Shown here piece after piece: positions 33,099-43,246 of a stretch of DNA of 64,000 nucleotides; positions within the stretch are counted from its first letter, which is position 1; every line of letters begins with the position of its first letter. A program made the position numbers and the translations under genes. The notes below the pieces were generated by a model. The model was given only the letters and a program-made list of their open reading frames with translations. It was not told the origin of the DNA and ran no database searches. The stretch is from Zobellella iuensis. Its GTDB lineage: Bacteria; Pseudomonadota; Gammaproteobacteria; Enterobacterales; Aeromonadaceae. The stretch lies in assembly GCF_016746085.1 (NCBI RefSeq), contig NZ_JAERTZ010000008.1:62001-126000 (forward strand), written 5' to 3'.

Positions 33099-33635
33099 TT
33101 AATTCTGTTTGTTTTCAAGGCAATGGCGCAGGGAGCAAACGGACTCATTGGTTGTTTTTTCCAACACCGGCCTGGGAAACAGCACGGCGTAGGCCGCCGG
33201 TTCGGTATGCCTGTCGGCCAGGCGGGGGTGAAGGCGCTGCTTGAGCTGCTGGCTGTTTTCGTGAGCGCCTATTCTTTCGCCCAACACTTCCAGCAGGGCG
33301 CCCTCCAGGCATTGGGGGCGCCAGAGGATAATGCCATAACCGGCCTGCTCCGCCTTGCGGCGTTCGGCCTGAGCCGGCGGAAGATCCGAGTCCAGCACCA
33401 GAATACGGCGGTCAAAATCACTGTTCCTGTGGGTTCGGATCACGTTGGTAATAATGTTGCCTGCCGAGCCGCCATCACCGGCTTCCACCTTGACGCTATG
33501 GCCGCTGCCTCTGGGGCAGAACAAGGTTTTCATGTGGGTAATAAAGGCCTTGTCGTCCGCGCCCTCACCCACGACCAGCAGCGTGGTGTGCGCCACCAGG
33601 TGCTTTTTTACGCTTCTGCCTTTGCGCTTGCTCAT
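33099..33635 (-). CDS. Small TOPRIM/RloB-like protein, partner of the AAA ATPase
   Basis: A 178-residue protein with a TOPRIM-like pattern: LLVVGEGADDKAFITHM (Glu24, first acidic residue) and RILVLDSDLPPAQAE (Asp82, Asp84), separated by a glycine-rich GDGGSAGNI. This is how OLD, RloB and DUF4435-type nuclease domains appear. It starts 3 nt after the ATPase stop, so the two are certainly one unit. AAA ATPase plus TOPRIM pairs (PARIS, RloAB-like, OLD/Gabija relatives) are anti-phage systems; I assign this as a candidate of that class, not a named one. The compact size is smaller than typical AriB. Confidence 0.65.
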   Translation of the reverse strand: MSKRKGRSVKKHLVAHTTLLVVGEGADDKAFITHMKTLFCPRGSGHSVKVEAGDGGSAGNIITNVIRTHRNSDFDRRILVLDSDLPPAQAERRKAEQAGYGIILWRPQCLEGALLEVLGERIGAHENSQQLKQRLHPRLADRHTEPAAYAVLFPRPVLEKTTNESVCSLRHCLENKQN

Positions 33636-33638
33636 GGC

Positions 33639-34823
33639 TTATACATCCGGGACGGCGCCCAGGGCGCCGGCCATGTATTTGGCGTAAAGGTTGTCGTCGG
33701 CGCGCAGGCCCGCCATCTCATCCAGCCGCCAGGCAGTGGAGCACTGATCCTGCTTTTCGCACAGGTAAACCTGGTGCTTTTGCAAACGGTTGAGTACCTC
33801 GGGCGTGTGGCAGGTAAAGACGATCTGAGCCTGGTGCGGATTACTGTGCTCAAACCGGAACCAGTCGAGCATGATGGGCACCAGGTGCGGGTGCAAATCG
33901 TTGTCTATTTCATCGATCACCGCCAGGCCACCCTGATGCAACACCCTGAGCACCCGCTCCAGCAGCACAAAGGCCGACTGGGTACCGCTGGATTCCTCGA
34001 AAAAGGGCAGTTCAAACGCGTCCCCCGACGTAGTGCGATGCTCGCCAAAAGGCATGTAGAAACTTTCGGTTTTGCCGTCTTGGGTGGTGCCTTCAAGTTT
34101 TCTGATGGCCACGCCATCAAGCCCCAGGTCGAATTCACGCATCACCTCGGCCATGCGCGCCTTCAGCTCGGGCGCCTTTTCGTACAATTCGGCCGCATGT
34201 ACCACGGCCCCATGCTGAAAGTGGCGCCGGCCACTACTGGCCACGTTGGTGACGATGCGGCGAAAATATTCAATAAAGGGCCTGGCTTCCTTGATGTCGT
34301 AGCTGTGCGCTGCCGCCAGCAGGGAAGCATTGGCGCGCAGGCTCTCGGCCTGCGCCCTGGGAAAGGGAAACCCTTTTTGCCGAAAGTGATACCCGTCCCC
34401 GCTTTGCTCGCGCTTGAACACATAGCTGAACTGGCTGCTGGTGCGAACAAAGAGTGCCTCACTCACCACCCTGTGCTCCTTCATCACCAGCTGATAGCGG
34501 TGTTCGGTGCCGTCGAGGATAAAATCAAGCTCCATCCGGGTTTCTTCTTCGGAGCAAAGCGCATGCGGCGCATAGACGATGTCCTGATCCGGATCGCTGT
34601 TAAGAAAGGAATCACAGATAAACCAGCTTAAAAACGCCAGCGGCTTGATGAACTGGGTTTTGCCCGAGCCGTTGGCCCCCACCACGGCGATAACCTTGTT
34701 CAGGCGAGCATCGGCCAGCTCGATATCATAGCCGGAAGGCGTAGGCTTCTTGCCCAGCGTGAAGTCGACGAGGGTGTCGTCGGCAAAGCTGTAGAAGTTG
34801 CTGAACCGAAGTGAAGCAATCAT
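33639..34823 (-). CDS. AAA-type (ABC/SMC-like) ATPase of a two-gene putative defence module
   Basis: A 394-residue ATPase of the AAA_15/AAA_21, RloA-like class. It opens MIASLRFSNFYSFADDTLVD, a typical edge for these proteins, with Walker A GANGSGKT at 49-56. A signature-like SSGTQSAF at 278-285, Walker B LAVIDEIDNDLHP at 300-312 and the switch His339 in FTCHTPEVL follow. The middle (about 100-270) is the family's helical insert. It is followed at 3 nt by the TOPRIM partner. Its base composition appears less GC-rich than the flanking catabolic genes, suggesting transfer. A role in phage defence is inferred from architecture. Confidence 0.8.
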   Translation of the reverse strand: MIASLRFSNFYSFADDTLVDFTLGKKPTPSGYDIELADARLNKVIAVVGANGSGKTQFIKPLAFLSWFICDSFLNSDPDQDIVYAPHALCSEEETRMELDFILDGTEHRYQLVMKEHRVVSEALFVRTSSQFSYVFKREQSGDGYHFRQKGFPFPRAQAESLRANASLLAAAHSYDIKEARPFIEYFRRIVTNVASSGRRHFQHGAVVHAAELYEKAPELKARMAEVMREFDLGLDGVAIRKLEGTTQDGKTESFYMPFGEHRTTSGDAFELPFFEESSGTQSAFVLLERVLRVLHQGGLAVIDEIDNDLHPHLVPIMLDWFRFEHSNPHQAQIVFTCHTPEVLNRLQKHQVYLCEKQDQCSTAWRLDEMAGLRADDNLYAKYMAGALGAVPDV

Positions 34824-34962
34824 ATTCTCTCAATTTCCACAAAGTTTTGTTGATTCTTTCACTTTAACAGCCAGCCTGGCAAGCCCTTACCGACAATTTT
34901 GGGTCGAGCACAAGGAACAAGAAGCGGAAGAAAGCGCAGGGTGGTACCTCGGCAATGCCGGC

Positions 34963-35625
34963 TCAATCCCGGCACAGATGGCGCACGAACCAGTCGATGG
35001 CCAACTGGATCACCCTGTCCAGCGTGCCCGGCTCTTCGAACAGGTGGCTGGCGCCCGCCACGGTTTCCAGCCGGGGGCGGCTCCGCATCTGTTGCGCCGC
35101 CTCGCGGTTAAGGCCGAGCACCTGATGATCCTCGCCACCAACGAGCAGCAGGGTCGGTGCCTGCACCCTGGGCAAGGCCGCGCCCGCCAGATCGGGCCGC
35201 CCTCCCCTGGACACCACCGCCGCCACCCGCCGGGGACGTTCGGCGGCCGCCAGCAAGGCCGCCGCGGCGCCCGTGCTGGATCCGAACAGCCCGAGGCGCA
35301 AGGCCCGGGTATCGGCCTCGCCGTCCGCCCAGTCGATGGCGCCGATCAGCCGCCGGGACAGCAGCGGAATATTAAAGCGGAACTCACGCGTCACCTCGTC
35401 GATGCGGTGCTCATCCGCCGTCAGCAGATCGAACAGCAGGGTACCGATACCGGCGGCATTGAGCCGCTCCGCCACCAGCCGGTTGCGCGGGCTGAACCGG
35501 CTGCTGCCGCTGCCATGGGCAAACAGCACCAGGGCCTGCCCTCCCACCGGCAACGCCAGAAACCCGTCCAGGGTGACACCGGCGGCATTAAGCCGCACCT
35601 CGCGCCGAACCACTGCCCCGTCCAT
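34963..35625 (-). CDS. Alpha/beta hydrolase, dienelactone-hydrolase-like
   Basis: A 220-residue cytosolic hydrolase starting MDGAVVRREV after GGAGGTGG. LVLFAHGSGSSRFSPRN forms the oxyanion region, the nucleophile is Ser117 in GLFGSSTGAAAALLAAAE, an acid lies in LLLVGGEDHQVLG and the histidine in VAGASHLFEEPGTL. The substrate is unknown; relatives are annotated as dienelactone hydrolase family. Its first part is copied in the left direct repeat. It is co-oriented with mmsA, 203 bp away. The region 34824-34962 shows nothing else. Confidence 0.83.
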   Translation of the reverse strand: MDGAVVRREVRLNAAGVTLDGFLALPVGGQALVLFAHGSGSSRFSPRNRLVAERLNAAGIGTLLFDLLTADEHRIDEVTREFRFNIPLLSRRLIGAIDWADGEADTRALRLGLFGSSTGAAAALLAAAERPRRVAAVVSRGGRPDLAGAALPRVQAPTLLLVGGEDHQVLGLNREAAQQMRSRPRLETVAGASHLFEEPGTLDRVIQLAIDWFVRHLCRD

Positions 35626-35917
35626 AATCCACCTCCTCGCGCCGACAGGCGACGCCGCCGTTCGCCCCAACCGCCCGGCCCGGGCCGGCGGCGCCCCTCC
35701 TCTTTCAACTATGGCATCGGAAGGGCGGTGACGGTGCTCGCCGGGCGAAAGGGTCTGAAATTTATCATTAGAGATGGGCAGAAAAAGGAGAACCGCCGGG
35801 CGGCGAAACAGCGCCCGACGGTGTGACTTCAGGACGGAAAGGCGAACTGCACCCCTTCGCGCACCCCCGCCGAGGGCCAGCGCTGGGTGATGGTCTTGCG
35901 CCGGGTGTAGAAGCGCA
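35485..35917. repeat. Right direct repeat (intact copy)
   Basis: This part of the intact hydrolase start, the 203-bp intergenic region and the mmsA end is repeated at 23986-24367. Recombination between the two copies would remove the segment from about 24.0 to 35.5 kb, including nhaC-hglS-aminotransferase-LysR-amaBA and the ATPase/TOPRIM pair. Confidence 0.9.
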
Positions 35918-37319
35918 CGGCGTCGGGGCCGTAGGCATAGAGATCGCCGAACAGCGAGCGCTTCCAGCCGCCGAAGGAATGGTAGGCCACCGGTACCGGC
36001 AGCGGCACGTTGATGCCGACCATGCCCACCTGGATATTGTCGCTGAAGTAACGGGCCGCCTCGCCGTCGCGGGTGAAGATGCAGGTGCCGTTGCCGTATT
36101 CGTGGGCATCGATCAGCTCCATCGCCTGCTGCATGGTCGCCACCCGCACCACCAGCAGCACCGGGCCGAAGATCTCCTCCCGGTAACAGAGCATGTCCGG
36201 GGTGACCCGGTCGATCAGGGTGCCGCCCACGAAAAAGCCGTTGTCAAAACCGGGCACGCTCGGGTGGCGGCCGTCCACCACTATCTCGGCGCCCTGCTCC
36301 TCGGCGCTGTTGATATAGCCGACTACTTTTTCCATGTGCGCGCGGGTGATCACCGGGCCGAAGTCGTTGCGCTTGTCATTGAAGGCGCCAACCTTGAGGC
36401 TTTGCATCTGCGCCTTCATCTTCTCTATAAAGGCCTCGGCGGCCGCGTCGCCCACCGCCACCGCGACCGACAGCGCCATGCAGCGCTCGCCGGAAGAGCC
36501 GAAGGCCGCGCCGGTCAGGGCACTGACGGCGTTGTCCATGTCGGCATCGGGCAGCAGGATGGCGTGGTTCTTGGCTCCGCCCAGCGCCTGGCAGCGCTTG
36601 CCGTTGGCACTGGCCCTGGCGTAGATGTATTCGGCAACGGGAGTGGAGCCGACGAAGCTCACCGCCTGCACCCGCGGGTCGTCCAGCAGGGTGTCGACCG
36701 CTTCCTTGTCGCCGTTGACCACGTTGATCACCCCGGCCGGCAGGCCCGCTTCCATCAGCAACTGGGCGATGTACAGGGTCGAGCCCGGATCCCGCTCGGA
36801 GGGTTTGAGCACAAAGCAGTTGCCGCAGGCGATGGCCATGGGGTACATCCACAGCGGCACCATGGCGGGAAAGTTGAACGGGGTGATGCCGGCCACCACG
36901 CCCAGCGGCTGGAACTCGCTCCAGGAGTCGATGGCCGGGCCCACGTTCTTGCTGTGCTCGCCCTTGAGCAGCTCGGGCACGCCGCAGGCATATTCGACGT
37001 TCTCGATACCGCGTGTGAGTTCGCCCATGGCGTCGTGCGCTATCTTGCCGTGCTCCTCGCCGATCAGCCGGCAGATTTCCTCGGCATGCTCTTCCAGCAG
37101 TTGCTTGAAACGATACATGACCCGCGCCCGCTTCAGCGGCGGGGTGTTGCGCCAGGCCGGAAAGGCGGCCTGGGCGGCAGCGATGGCGTCCTCCACCCTG
37201 GCCTTGCCGGCCAGGGCCACCTGCTTGGCGACCTCGCCGGTGGAGGGGTTGAACACATCCTGGGTGCGGGTGCCGTCGGTCACGATGGCGCCATTGATCA
37301 GGTGGCCGATAATCTTCAT
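35829..37319 (-). CDS. mmsA: CoA-acylating methylmalonate/malonate-semialdehyde dehydrogenase
   Basis: A 496-residue enzyme of the MmsA/IolA/BauC family, converting malonate semialdehyde to acetyl-CoA (or methylmalonate semialdehyde to propionyl-CoA). Cys280 lies in FGSSGERCMALS. The general-base Glu of ordinary aldehyde dehydrogenases is missing (QALGGAKNH in place of ELGGKN), as expected for the CoA-dependent group. ITPFNFPAMVPLWMYPMAIA and SFGGWKRSLFGD are typical. It follows the omega-amino-acid transaminase by 52 bp, so beta-alanine breakdown is likely. Its 3' end is also present as a remnant at 24279. Confidence 0.93.
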   Translation of the reverse strand: MKIIGHLINGAIVTDGTRTQDVFNPSTGEVAKQVALAGKARVEDAIAAAQAAFPAWRNTPPLKRARVMYRFKQLLEEHAEEICRLIGEEHGKIAHDAMGELTRGIENVEYACGVPELLKGEHSKNVGPAIDSWSEFQPLGVVAGITPFNFPAMVPLWMYPMAIACGNCFVLKPSERDPGSTLYIAQLLMEAGLPAGVINVVNGDKEAVDTLLDDPRVQAVSFVGSTPVAEYIYARASANGKRCQALGGAKNHAILLPDADMDNAVSALTGAAFGSSGERCMALSVAVAVGDAAAEAFIEKMKAQMQSLKVGAFNDKRNDFGPVITRAHMEKVVGYINSAEEQGAEIVVDGRHPSVPGFDNGFFVGGTLIDRVTPDMLCYREEIFGPVLLVVRVATMQQAMELIDAHEYGNGTCIFTRDGEAARYFSDNIQVGMVGINVPLPVPVAYHSFGGWKRSLFGDLYAYGPDAVRFYTRRKTITQRWPSAGVREGVQFAFPS

Positions 37320-37371
37320 CCATGTACCTCGCTTGATATGAATTTTTGTCTTTCGCGGCGGTGGCCGGGGC

Positions 37372-38715
<1,344 letters not shown>

Positions 38716-38861
38716 GATCCAATCCCTGCTGCCGTTGATGGAAAGCGATAACAGGACCATTCTGGCGCCCGGTTTGGTTAAGTTAAATTCAAATGTATTT
38801 AACCATAGGTAAGCCAATGCTTAACTTTCCAGCCCGGGCACCAGGGCGGCAGGGGCGCCAT

Positions 38862-39773
38862 TCAGCGGGGGGCTTGCAGGGAGTCGAGAAAGCTCTCCAG
38901 CAGCAGATTGGGGCGGCGTCCCTTGCGGGTCACAACGGCCAGCTTGGAGTCAAAAAACAACCGCTCCGGACACAGGGGCTTCATCTGCCCCTTGGCGACC
39001 CAGTTGGCGGCATAGTGATCCGGCAGATAGCCGATGTAGCTGCCGGTGAGGATCAAGAAAGCGATGCCCTCCCGGTCGGAGGCGGTGGCGGTGCAGTTCA
39101 GTTGCCGGTGCAGGCCCAGGACTTCCGTCGTCATGGGGTAGCCGGGCACCACGGCGTCGACCGAGCCCAGGGTGTCGTCGTCCGGCTCCACCTCGGCGTG
39201 AAACAACGGATGCTCGCGGCTGCAATACAGGCTGGAGCGCTCCTCATAGAGCAGGCGGTAGTCCAGGCCCGAAAGCGGCGTGGTCAGGGGAATGGCGCCC
39301 ACGTGCAGGCGGCCGTCGAACAGCCCCCGCTCTATCTCGCCGGGGGTGCTCATGCTGATGTTGACCCGGATCTCGTCGCTGCGCTCGCGCAGCGCCTTCA
39401 GGGCGCGGGTGATCTCCATATGGGGTTGAGTCACCAGGTTGTTGACGATGCCGATATTGAGTTCGCCCCGCAATTGCCGGTTGATCTGGTTGATCTCGGC
39501 GCGAAAGTTCTCCACCGCGCTCAGCAGCACCTCCCCCGCCCGCAGCACTTCCCTGCCCTCGTCGGTCAGGGCAAAGCCCGCCCGGCCACGCTGGCACAAG
39601 CGCATGCCCAGGCGCTTTTCCAGATCGCTCATCTGCAGGCTCACCGCCGAACGGGTCACCCCCAGGGCGCTTTCGGCGGCGGAAAAGCTCCCGCACTCCG
39701 CCACCACCTTGAACAGGCGCAACAGGCGCAGATCGAAGTCGGTCACCTGGGACAAGAGTGTTTTTGATCTCAT
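38862..39773 (-). CDS. LysR-family regulator, upstream of the beta-alanine genes
   Basis: A 303-residue LysR protein. The winged helix is in LRLLRLFKVVAECGSFSAAESALGVTRSAVSLQMSDLEKRLG (residues about 15-56, quoted in family register), then CQRGRAGFALTDEGREVL. The effector domain includes LNIGIVNNLVTQPHMEITRAL and TGSYIGYLPDHYAANWV. A TTG at 39794 would add seven residues. It is co-oriented with bauA and mmsA rather than divergent, which is unusual for LysR control but does not exclude it. A palindrome GAGTTAACTC lies at 39806-39815, upstream. Confidence 0.85.
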   Translation of the reverse strand: MRSKTLLSQVTDFDLRLLRLFKVVAECGSFSAAESALGVTRSAVSLQMSDLEKRLGMRLCQRGRAGFALTDEGREVLRAGEVLLSAVENFRAEINQINRQLRGELNIGIVNNLVTQPHMEITRALKALRERSDEIRVNISMSTPGEIERGLFDGRLHVGAIPLTTPLSGLDYRLLYEERSSLYCSREHPLFHAEVEPDDDTLGSVDAVVPGYPMTTEVLGLHRQLNCTATASDREGIAFLILTGSYIGYLPDHYAANWVAKGQMKPLCPERLFFDSKLAVVTRKGRRPNLLLESFLDSLQAPR

Positions 39774-39903
39774 GGTTTTGCATTTACTCAACAAAAGCGA
39801 GGTTACTACAGAGTTAACTCAACCATGGCGCCGGTGCAAGCCTCGCCGGCTCCCTCGGTTACCGATGGCAAAGACCCGGCCTCCCGCACCACACACAAAA
39901 AAA

Positions 39904-39925
39904 GCCCCGCCATCACCGGCGGGGC
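39904..39925 (-). terminator. Rho-independent terminator of tctA (set 3)
   Basis: GCCCCGCC and GGCGGGGC form an 8-bp stem with a 6-nt loop; on the minus strand a T-run (39897-39903) follows directly. It lies 36 nt after the tctA stop. Confidence 0.85.
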
Positions 39926-39960
39926 CTTGCTGAACATCAGCAACAAACGAGATCTTCTTG

Positions 39961-41478
39961 TTATTCCACCACTTCGTGCGCGGCCTTCATCTTGCGGCGC
40001 AGCAGGGGGCCGACTACCACCGGCGCCAGCAGGCCGATGATGGCGATGCTCCAGATGGAGACGGAAATGGCGCTGTTCCACAGTATGCCGACATCGCCGC
40101 CGGACAGGCTCATGGCATTGCGCAGGTTGACCTCCATGGTGGGGCCCAGCAGGGTGCCCAGCACGATCGGCACCAGCGGAATGTCGAGCTTGCGCAGCAC
40201 ATAACCCAGCACACCGAAGCCGATCATCATGTACAGCTCGGTGGTCGAATTGCTGATGGAGTAGATCCCCACCACCGCCACCATGGTCACCATCGGCATC
40301 AGGTACTTGGACGGCACCGACAGTATCTTCACGAACACGCCGATCATCGGGATGTTCATGAACAGCAGCAGTATGTTGCCGAACAGCAGGGCGGCGATCA
40401 CCCCCCAGACCACGTCGGCGTTCTGCTGGAACATCAACGGACCCGGCTGGATGTTGAGGGTAACCAGCATCGCCAGCAGCACGGCGGTGGTGCCGCTGCC
40501 GGGCACGCCCAGGGTCAGCATGGGTACCAGGGCGCCGTTGGCGGCGGCGTTGTTGCCGGCCTCGGGCGCGGCTATGCCGCGGGGATCCCCTTCACCGAAG
40601 TGACCCTTCTTGCCCAGTACCTTCTTCTCCAGGGTGTAGCTGATAAAGCTGCCCAGCGACGCGCCGGCCCCCGGCAACACCCCGGAAATAAAGCCGAGCA
40701 GGCTGCTCCGCAACGAGGTCGGCAGTACGCCGAGGATGTCCCTGGCGGTGAGCTTGAGTTTCTCCACCTTGATCATGTCCCGGTCCTGCTTGGCATGGGA
40801 CTCGATAAAGATGAACAGCTCCGACACCGCAAACAGGCCGACGATGATGACGATAAAGTCGATTCCCTCGTACAGGTGGAGGTTGCCGTAGGTAAAGCGC
40901 TCCACCCCGGTGGTCATGTCGACGCCGATGGTCGACAGCATCAGCCCGAGGGCGGTGGCCAGCACCGTTTTCATCGGGTTCTTGCCGGTAATGCCGCCCA
41001 GGGTGGCGAAGGCCAGGATAAAGAGTGCGAAATACTCCGCCGGGCCAAAGTGCAGGGCGAACTTCGCCAGCAGCGGCGCCATGATGATAAGGCCAATCAC
41101 CGCCAGGAAACTGCCGATGAAGGAAGCGATGGCCGACAGCGCCAGCGCCTCGGCCGCCCTGCCCTTGCGGGCCATGGGATAGCCGTCCAGGCAGGTCATC
41201 ATGGCCGGCTCGTCGCCGGGAATGTTGAGCAGGATGGAGGAAATCCGGCCGCCGTACATGGTGCCGGCATAGACGGAAGTGAGCATGATCAGTGCGCTGT
41301 CGGCGCCCAGCCCCAGCGAGAAGCACAGCGGCATCAGGATGGCGATGCCGTTGGCGGGCCCCAGGCCCGGCAGGCAGCCGATCAGGGTACCCAGAAAGGC
41401 GCCGATCAGGGCATACATCATGTTTTCCGGTGTCAGGGCCACCGCAAAGCCCTGCATCAGCAACTGCAAGATATCCAT
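39961..41478 (-). CDS. tctA: Tripartite tricarboxylate transporter large permease TctA (set 3)
   Basis: A 505-residue permease starting MDILQLLMQGFAVALTPENM; the ATG overlaps the tctB stop in ATGA. Signatures are GCLPGLGPANGIAILMPLCF, GTMYGGRISSILLNIPGDEP, TCLDGYPMARKGRAAEA, GAGASLGSFISYTLEK and NNAAANGALVPMLTLGVPGSGTTAV. The LNIPGDEP form differs from sets 1 and 2 and is seen in the citrate/C4-acid TctA branch. It is the last gene of a tightly overlapping tctC-tctB-tctA operon next to RraA and aconitase-family genes. Confidence 0.93.
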   Translation of the reverse strand: MDILQLLMQGFAVALTPENMMYALIGAFLGTLIGCLPGLGPANGIAILMPLCFSLGLGADSALIMLTSVYAGTMYGGRISSILLNIPGDEPAMMTCLDGYPMARKGRAAEALALSAIASFIGSFLAVIGLIIMAPLLAKFALHFGPAEYFALFILAFATLGGITGKNPMKTVLATALGLMLSTIGVDMTTGVERFTYGNLHLYEGIDFIVIIVGLFAVSELFIFIESHAKQDRDMIKVEKLKLTARDILGVLPTSLRSSLLGFISGVLPGAGASLGSFISYTLEKKVLGKKGHFGEGDPRGIAAPEAGNNAAANGALVPMLTLGVPGSGTTAVLLAMLVTLNIQPGPLMFQQNADVVWGVIAALLFGNILLLFMNIPMIGVFVKILSVPSKYLMPMVTMVAVVGIYSISNSTTELYMMIGFGVLGYVLRKLDIPLVPIVLGTLLGPTMEVNLRNAMSLSGGDVGILWNSAISVSIWSIAIIGLLAPVVVGPLLRRKMKAAHEVVE

Positions 41479-41921
41479 CAGTTCATTCCCCACAAGGTGC
41501 CCACCGGGAGGGCAAGATCCAGCCCGTAGGTAAACAGCGCAAACATGAACACACTGCTGCAAAACCCGACCAGGGCGGCCGGCTTGAGGCTGGCGTTCAT
41601 CCGCCAGGCCAGCAGGGTGACCGCCAGCCCCGCGGACAGGATGAAGCCCAGCGGTTCAAGGATGACGACAAAACCCAGCAGCACCGCCAGGATCAGCGCC
41701 AGCTCGACCAGGGTTTTCAGGGGCGGCCAGGCTTCGTCGGGATCGGGTTTTACCATCAGGTAGATACAGGAGATGGCCAGCAATACGGCCAACAGCGTTG
41801 GAAAGGCGGAGGGGCCAATGGCCCCGCCGCCGCCGAACGCCGGTTGAAACTCCTGGGCATGAAGGCCGTAAACCACGGCCAGGATCAAGCCCAGCAGCCC
41901 CAGGACGCGATCGTTAATCAT
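41478..41921 (-). CDS. tctB: Tripartite tricarboxylate transporter small permease TctB (set 3)
   Basis: A 147-residue membrane protein with four hydrophobic segments (VLGLLGLILAVVYGL, FPTLLAVLLAISCIYLM, LVELALILAVLLGFVVIL, SSVFMFALFTYGLDL). FGGGGAIGPSAFPTLLAV matches the TctB domain. Its start overlaps the tctC stop by one base (TAATG) and its stop overlaps the tctA start, so the three are translationally coupled, in contrast to sets 1 and 2. Confidence 0.88.
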   Translation of the reverse strand: MINDRVLGLLGLILAVVYGLHAQEFQPAFGGGGAIGPSAFPTLLAVLLAISCIYLMVKPDPDEAWPPLKTLVELALILAVLLGFVVILEPLGFILSAGLAVTLLAWRMNASLKPAALVGFCSSVFMFALFTYGLDLALPVGTLWGMN

Positions 41922-42904
41922 TACTTGATAATCCCCAGTTCTTGTGAAAGTTGGCGCACTTCACCGATCTGTGCGTTGACGTAATCGGTAAACTCCGCCC
42001 CCGTCTTGTGGAAGGGGATCAGGCCGTTCTGTTGCATGACCTTCTTCCACTCGGGCGTTTCATACAGGTTGCTGAAGGTCTGCTGCCACCAGTTGTACTG
42101 TTCGTCGCTGATGCCCGGCGCCACATAGACGCCGCGGAAGTTCAGCCAGGTCACGTCAACGCCCTGCTCCTTGGCGGTGGGCACGGCGGTCAGCTTGCCG
42201 TCCAGCCGTTCGTCCGCCAGCACCGCCAGGATGCGCAGATCGCCGGAGTCGAAAAAGCCCATGGCTTCGGACAGATCGCCGGAGAACACGTCCACATGGC
42301 CGCCCACTACCTGCACCAGGGCATCGCCGCCGTTGTTGAACGACAGGTAGCGCAGATCCTTGAGCTCATCGACGCCGGCCCGCTTGGCGGTCAGCAGCAC
42401 CCGCAGGTTGTCGTCGCCGCCGAGCGGGCTGGCACCGGCGAAAGTCACGCTGCCCGGGTTCTGGCCGATGGCATCGAGCACCTCGCTCAGCGACTGGTAG
42501 GGAGAATCCTTGCGCACCGCTATCACCCCCGGCTCGGCGCCCATGGCCGCGACCCAGTTGACCATGGAGGAATCCAGGCCCGGGTAGGCATTCTGGGCCA
42601 GGCGGGTAGTGGTGCCGGTACTGGTGGCCACGAACACGCCGGCATCGCCCTTGCGCTTGGACACGGTATGGGCATAGCCGACGCCGTGGCCGCCGCCGGG
42701 CATGTTGGTCACCTGGATATTGCCGCTGACGATGTCCAGATCATTGAGCGCCTTGCCGATGCTGCGGCAGATAAAATCCAGGCCGCCGCCGGGGCCGGCC
42801 GGGGCGATGCACTCGACCCGCTTGGGGGCTTCGAGCGCCATCACCTGGCTGGTGGAAAGCAGGCAGGCTGCCGCGGCTACCATTTTCAGACTGTTAACAT
42901 GCAT
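41921..42904 (-). CDS. tctC: Tripartite tricarboxylate transporter substrate-binding protein TctC (set 3)
   Basis: A 327-residue periplasmic protein with a signal peptide ending STSQVMALEAP. VECIAPAGPGGGLDFICRSIGKAL is the classic TctC ligand loop (quoted residues 30-50 region), and VQVTNMPGGGHGVGYAHTVSK, GSVTFAGASPLGGDDNLRVL and WLNFRGVYVAPGISDEQYN follow. Similarity to citrate/tricarballylate-type TctC in the GGGLDF loop suggests a di- or tricarboxylate. The promoter is in the AT-rich gap upstream, which holds a 25-bp element also found before the lactonase gene. Confidence 0.88.
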   Translation of the reverse strand: MHVNSLKMVAAAACLLSTSQVMALEAPKRVECIAPAGPGGGLDFICRSIGKALNDLDIVSGNIQVTNMPGGGHGVGYAHTVSKRKGDAGVFVATSTGTTTRLAQNAYPGLDSSMVNWVAAMGAEPGVIAVRKDSPYQSLSEVLDAIGQNPGSVTFAGASPLGGDDNLRVLLTAKRAGVDELKDLRYLSFNNGGDALVQVVGGHVDVFSGDLSEAMGFFDSGDLRILAVLADERLDGKLTAVPTAKEQGVDVTWLNFRGVYVAPGISDEQYNWWQQTFSNLYETPEWKKVMQQNGLIPFHKTGAEFTDYVNAQIGEVRQLSQELGIIK

Positions 42905-43246
42905 AGGTTCGTCCTTCCTTGTTACACACGATTTATCTCTCGGAGATAAGGGTTAAGCGCAGTACCAGGCCGAGGCCCCTCAACTAACTGTACATTTACG
43001 CCTTAAAATGCAATCTACTCCTGATTTAACGAGTCGTCAACATTGCAATTGCACTTTTGAAACTAAAAATACAATTCATGATTTAGAGCACAATACCGCC
43101 GACAAGGCGCGCATCCCGCCATTATATTGCCCGAATCCAAGCGGAACCGGGCTCTCGCCCGGCCAGCGCCAGGGTGAACTTAAGCGTGCCTTTATCCAGT
43201 TTTCCCAAATCGTCGCCAGCGGAGCCGCCCGGCCAGACCCAAGGGG
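42905..43246. promoter_or_regulatory. AT-rich promoter gap upstream of tctC set 3, with shared 25-bp element
   Basis: This 342-base gap is strongly AT-rich from 42975 to 43130, unlike its flanks. At 43049-43073 it has TTGCACTTTT, then AAAC, then AAAAATACA, a 25-base element matching 58846-58870 at all but two positions. It is 145 nt upstream of tctC. No open frame of note occurs here. Confidence 0.55.
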
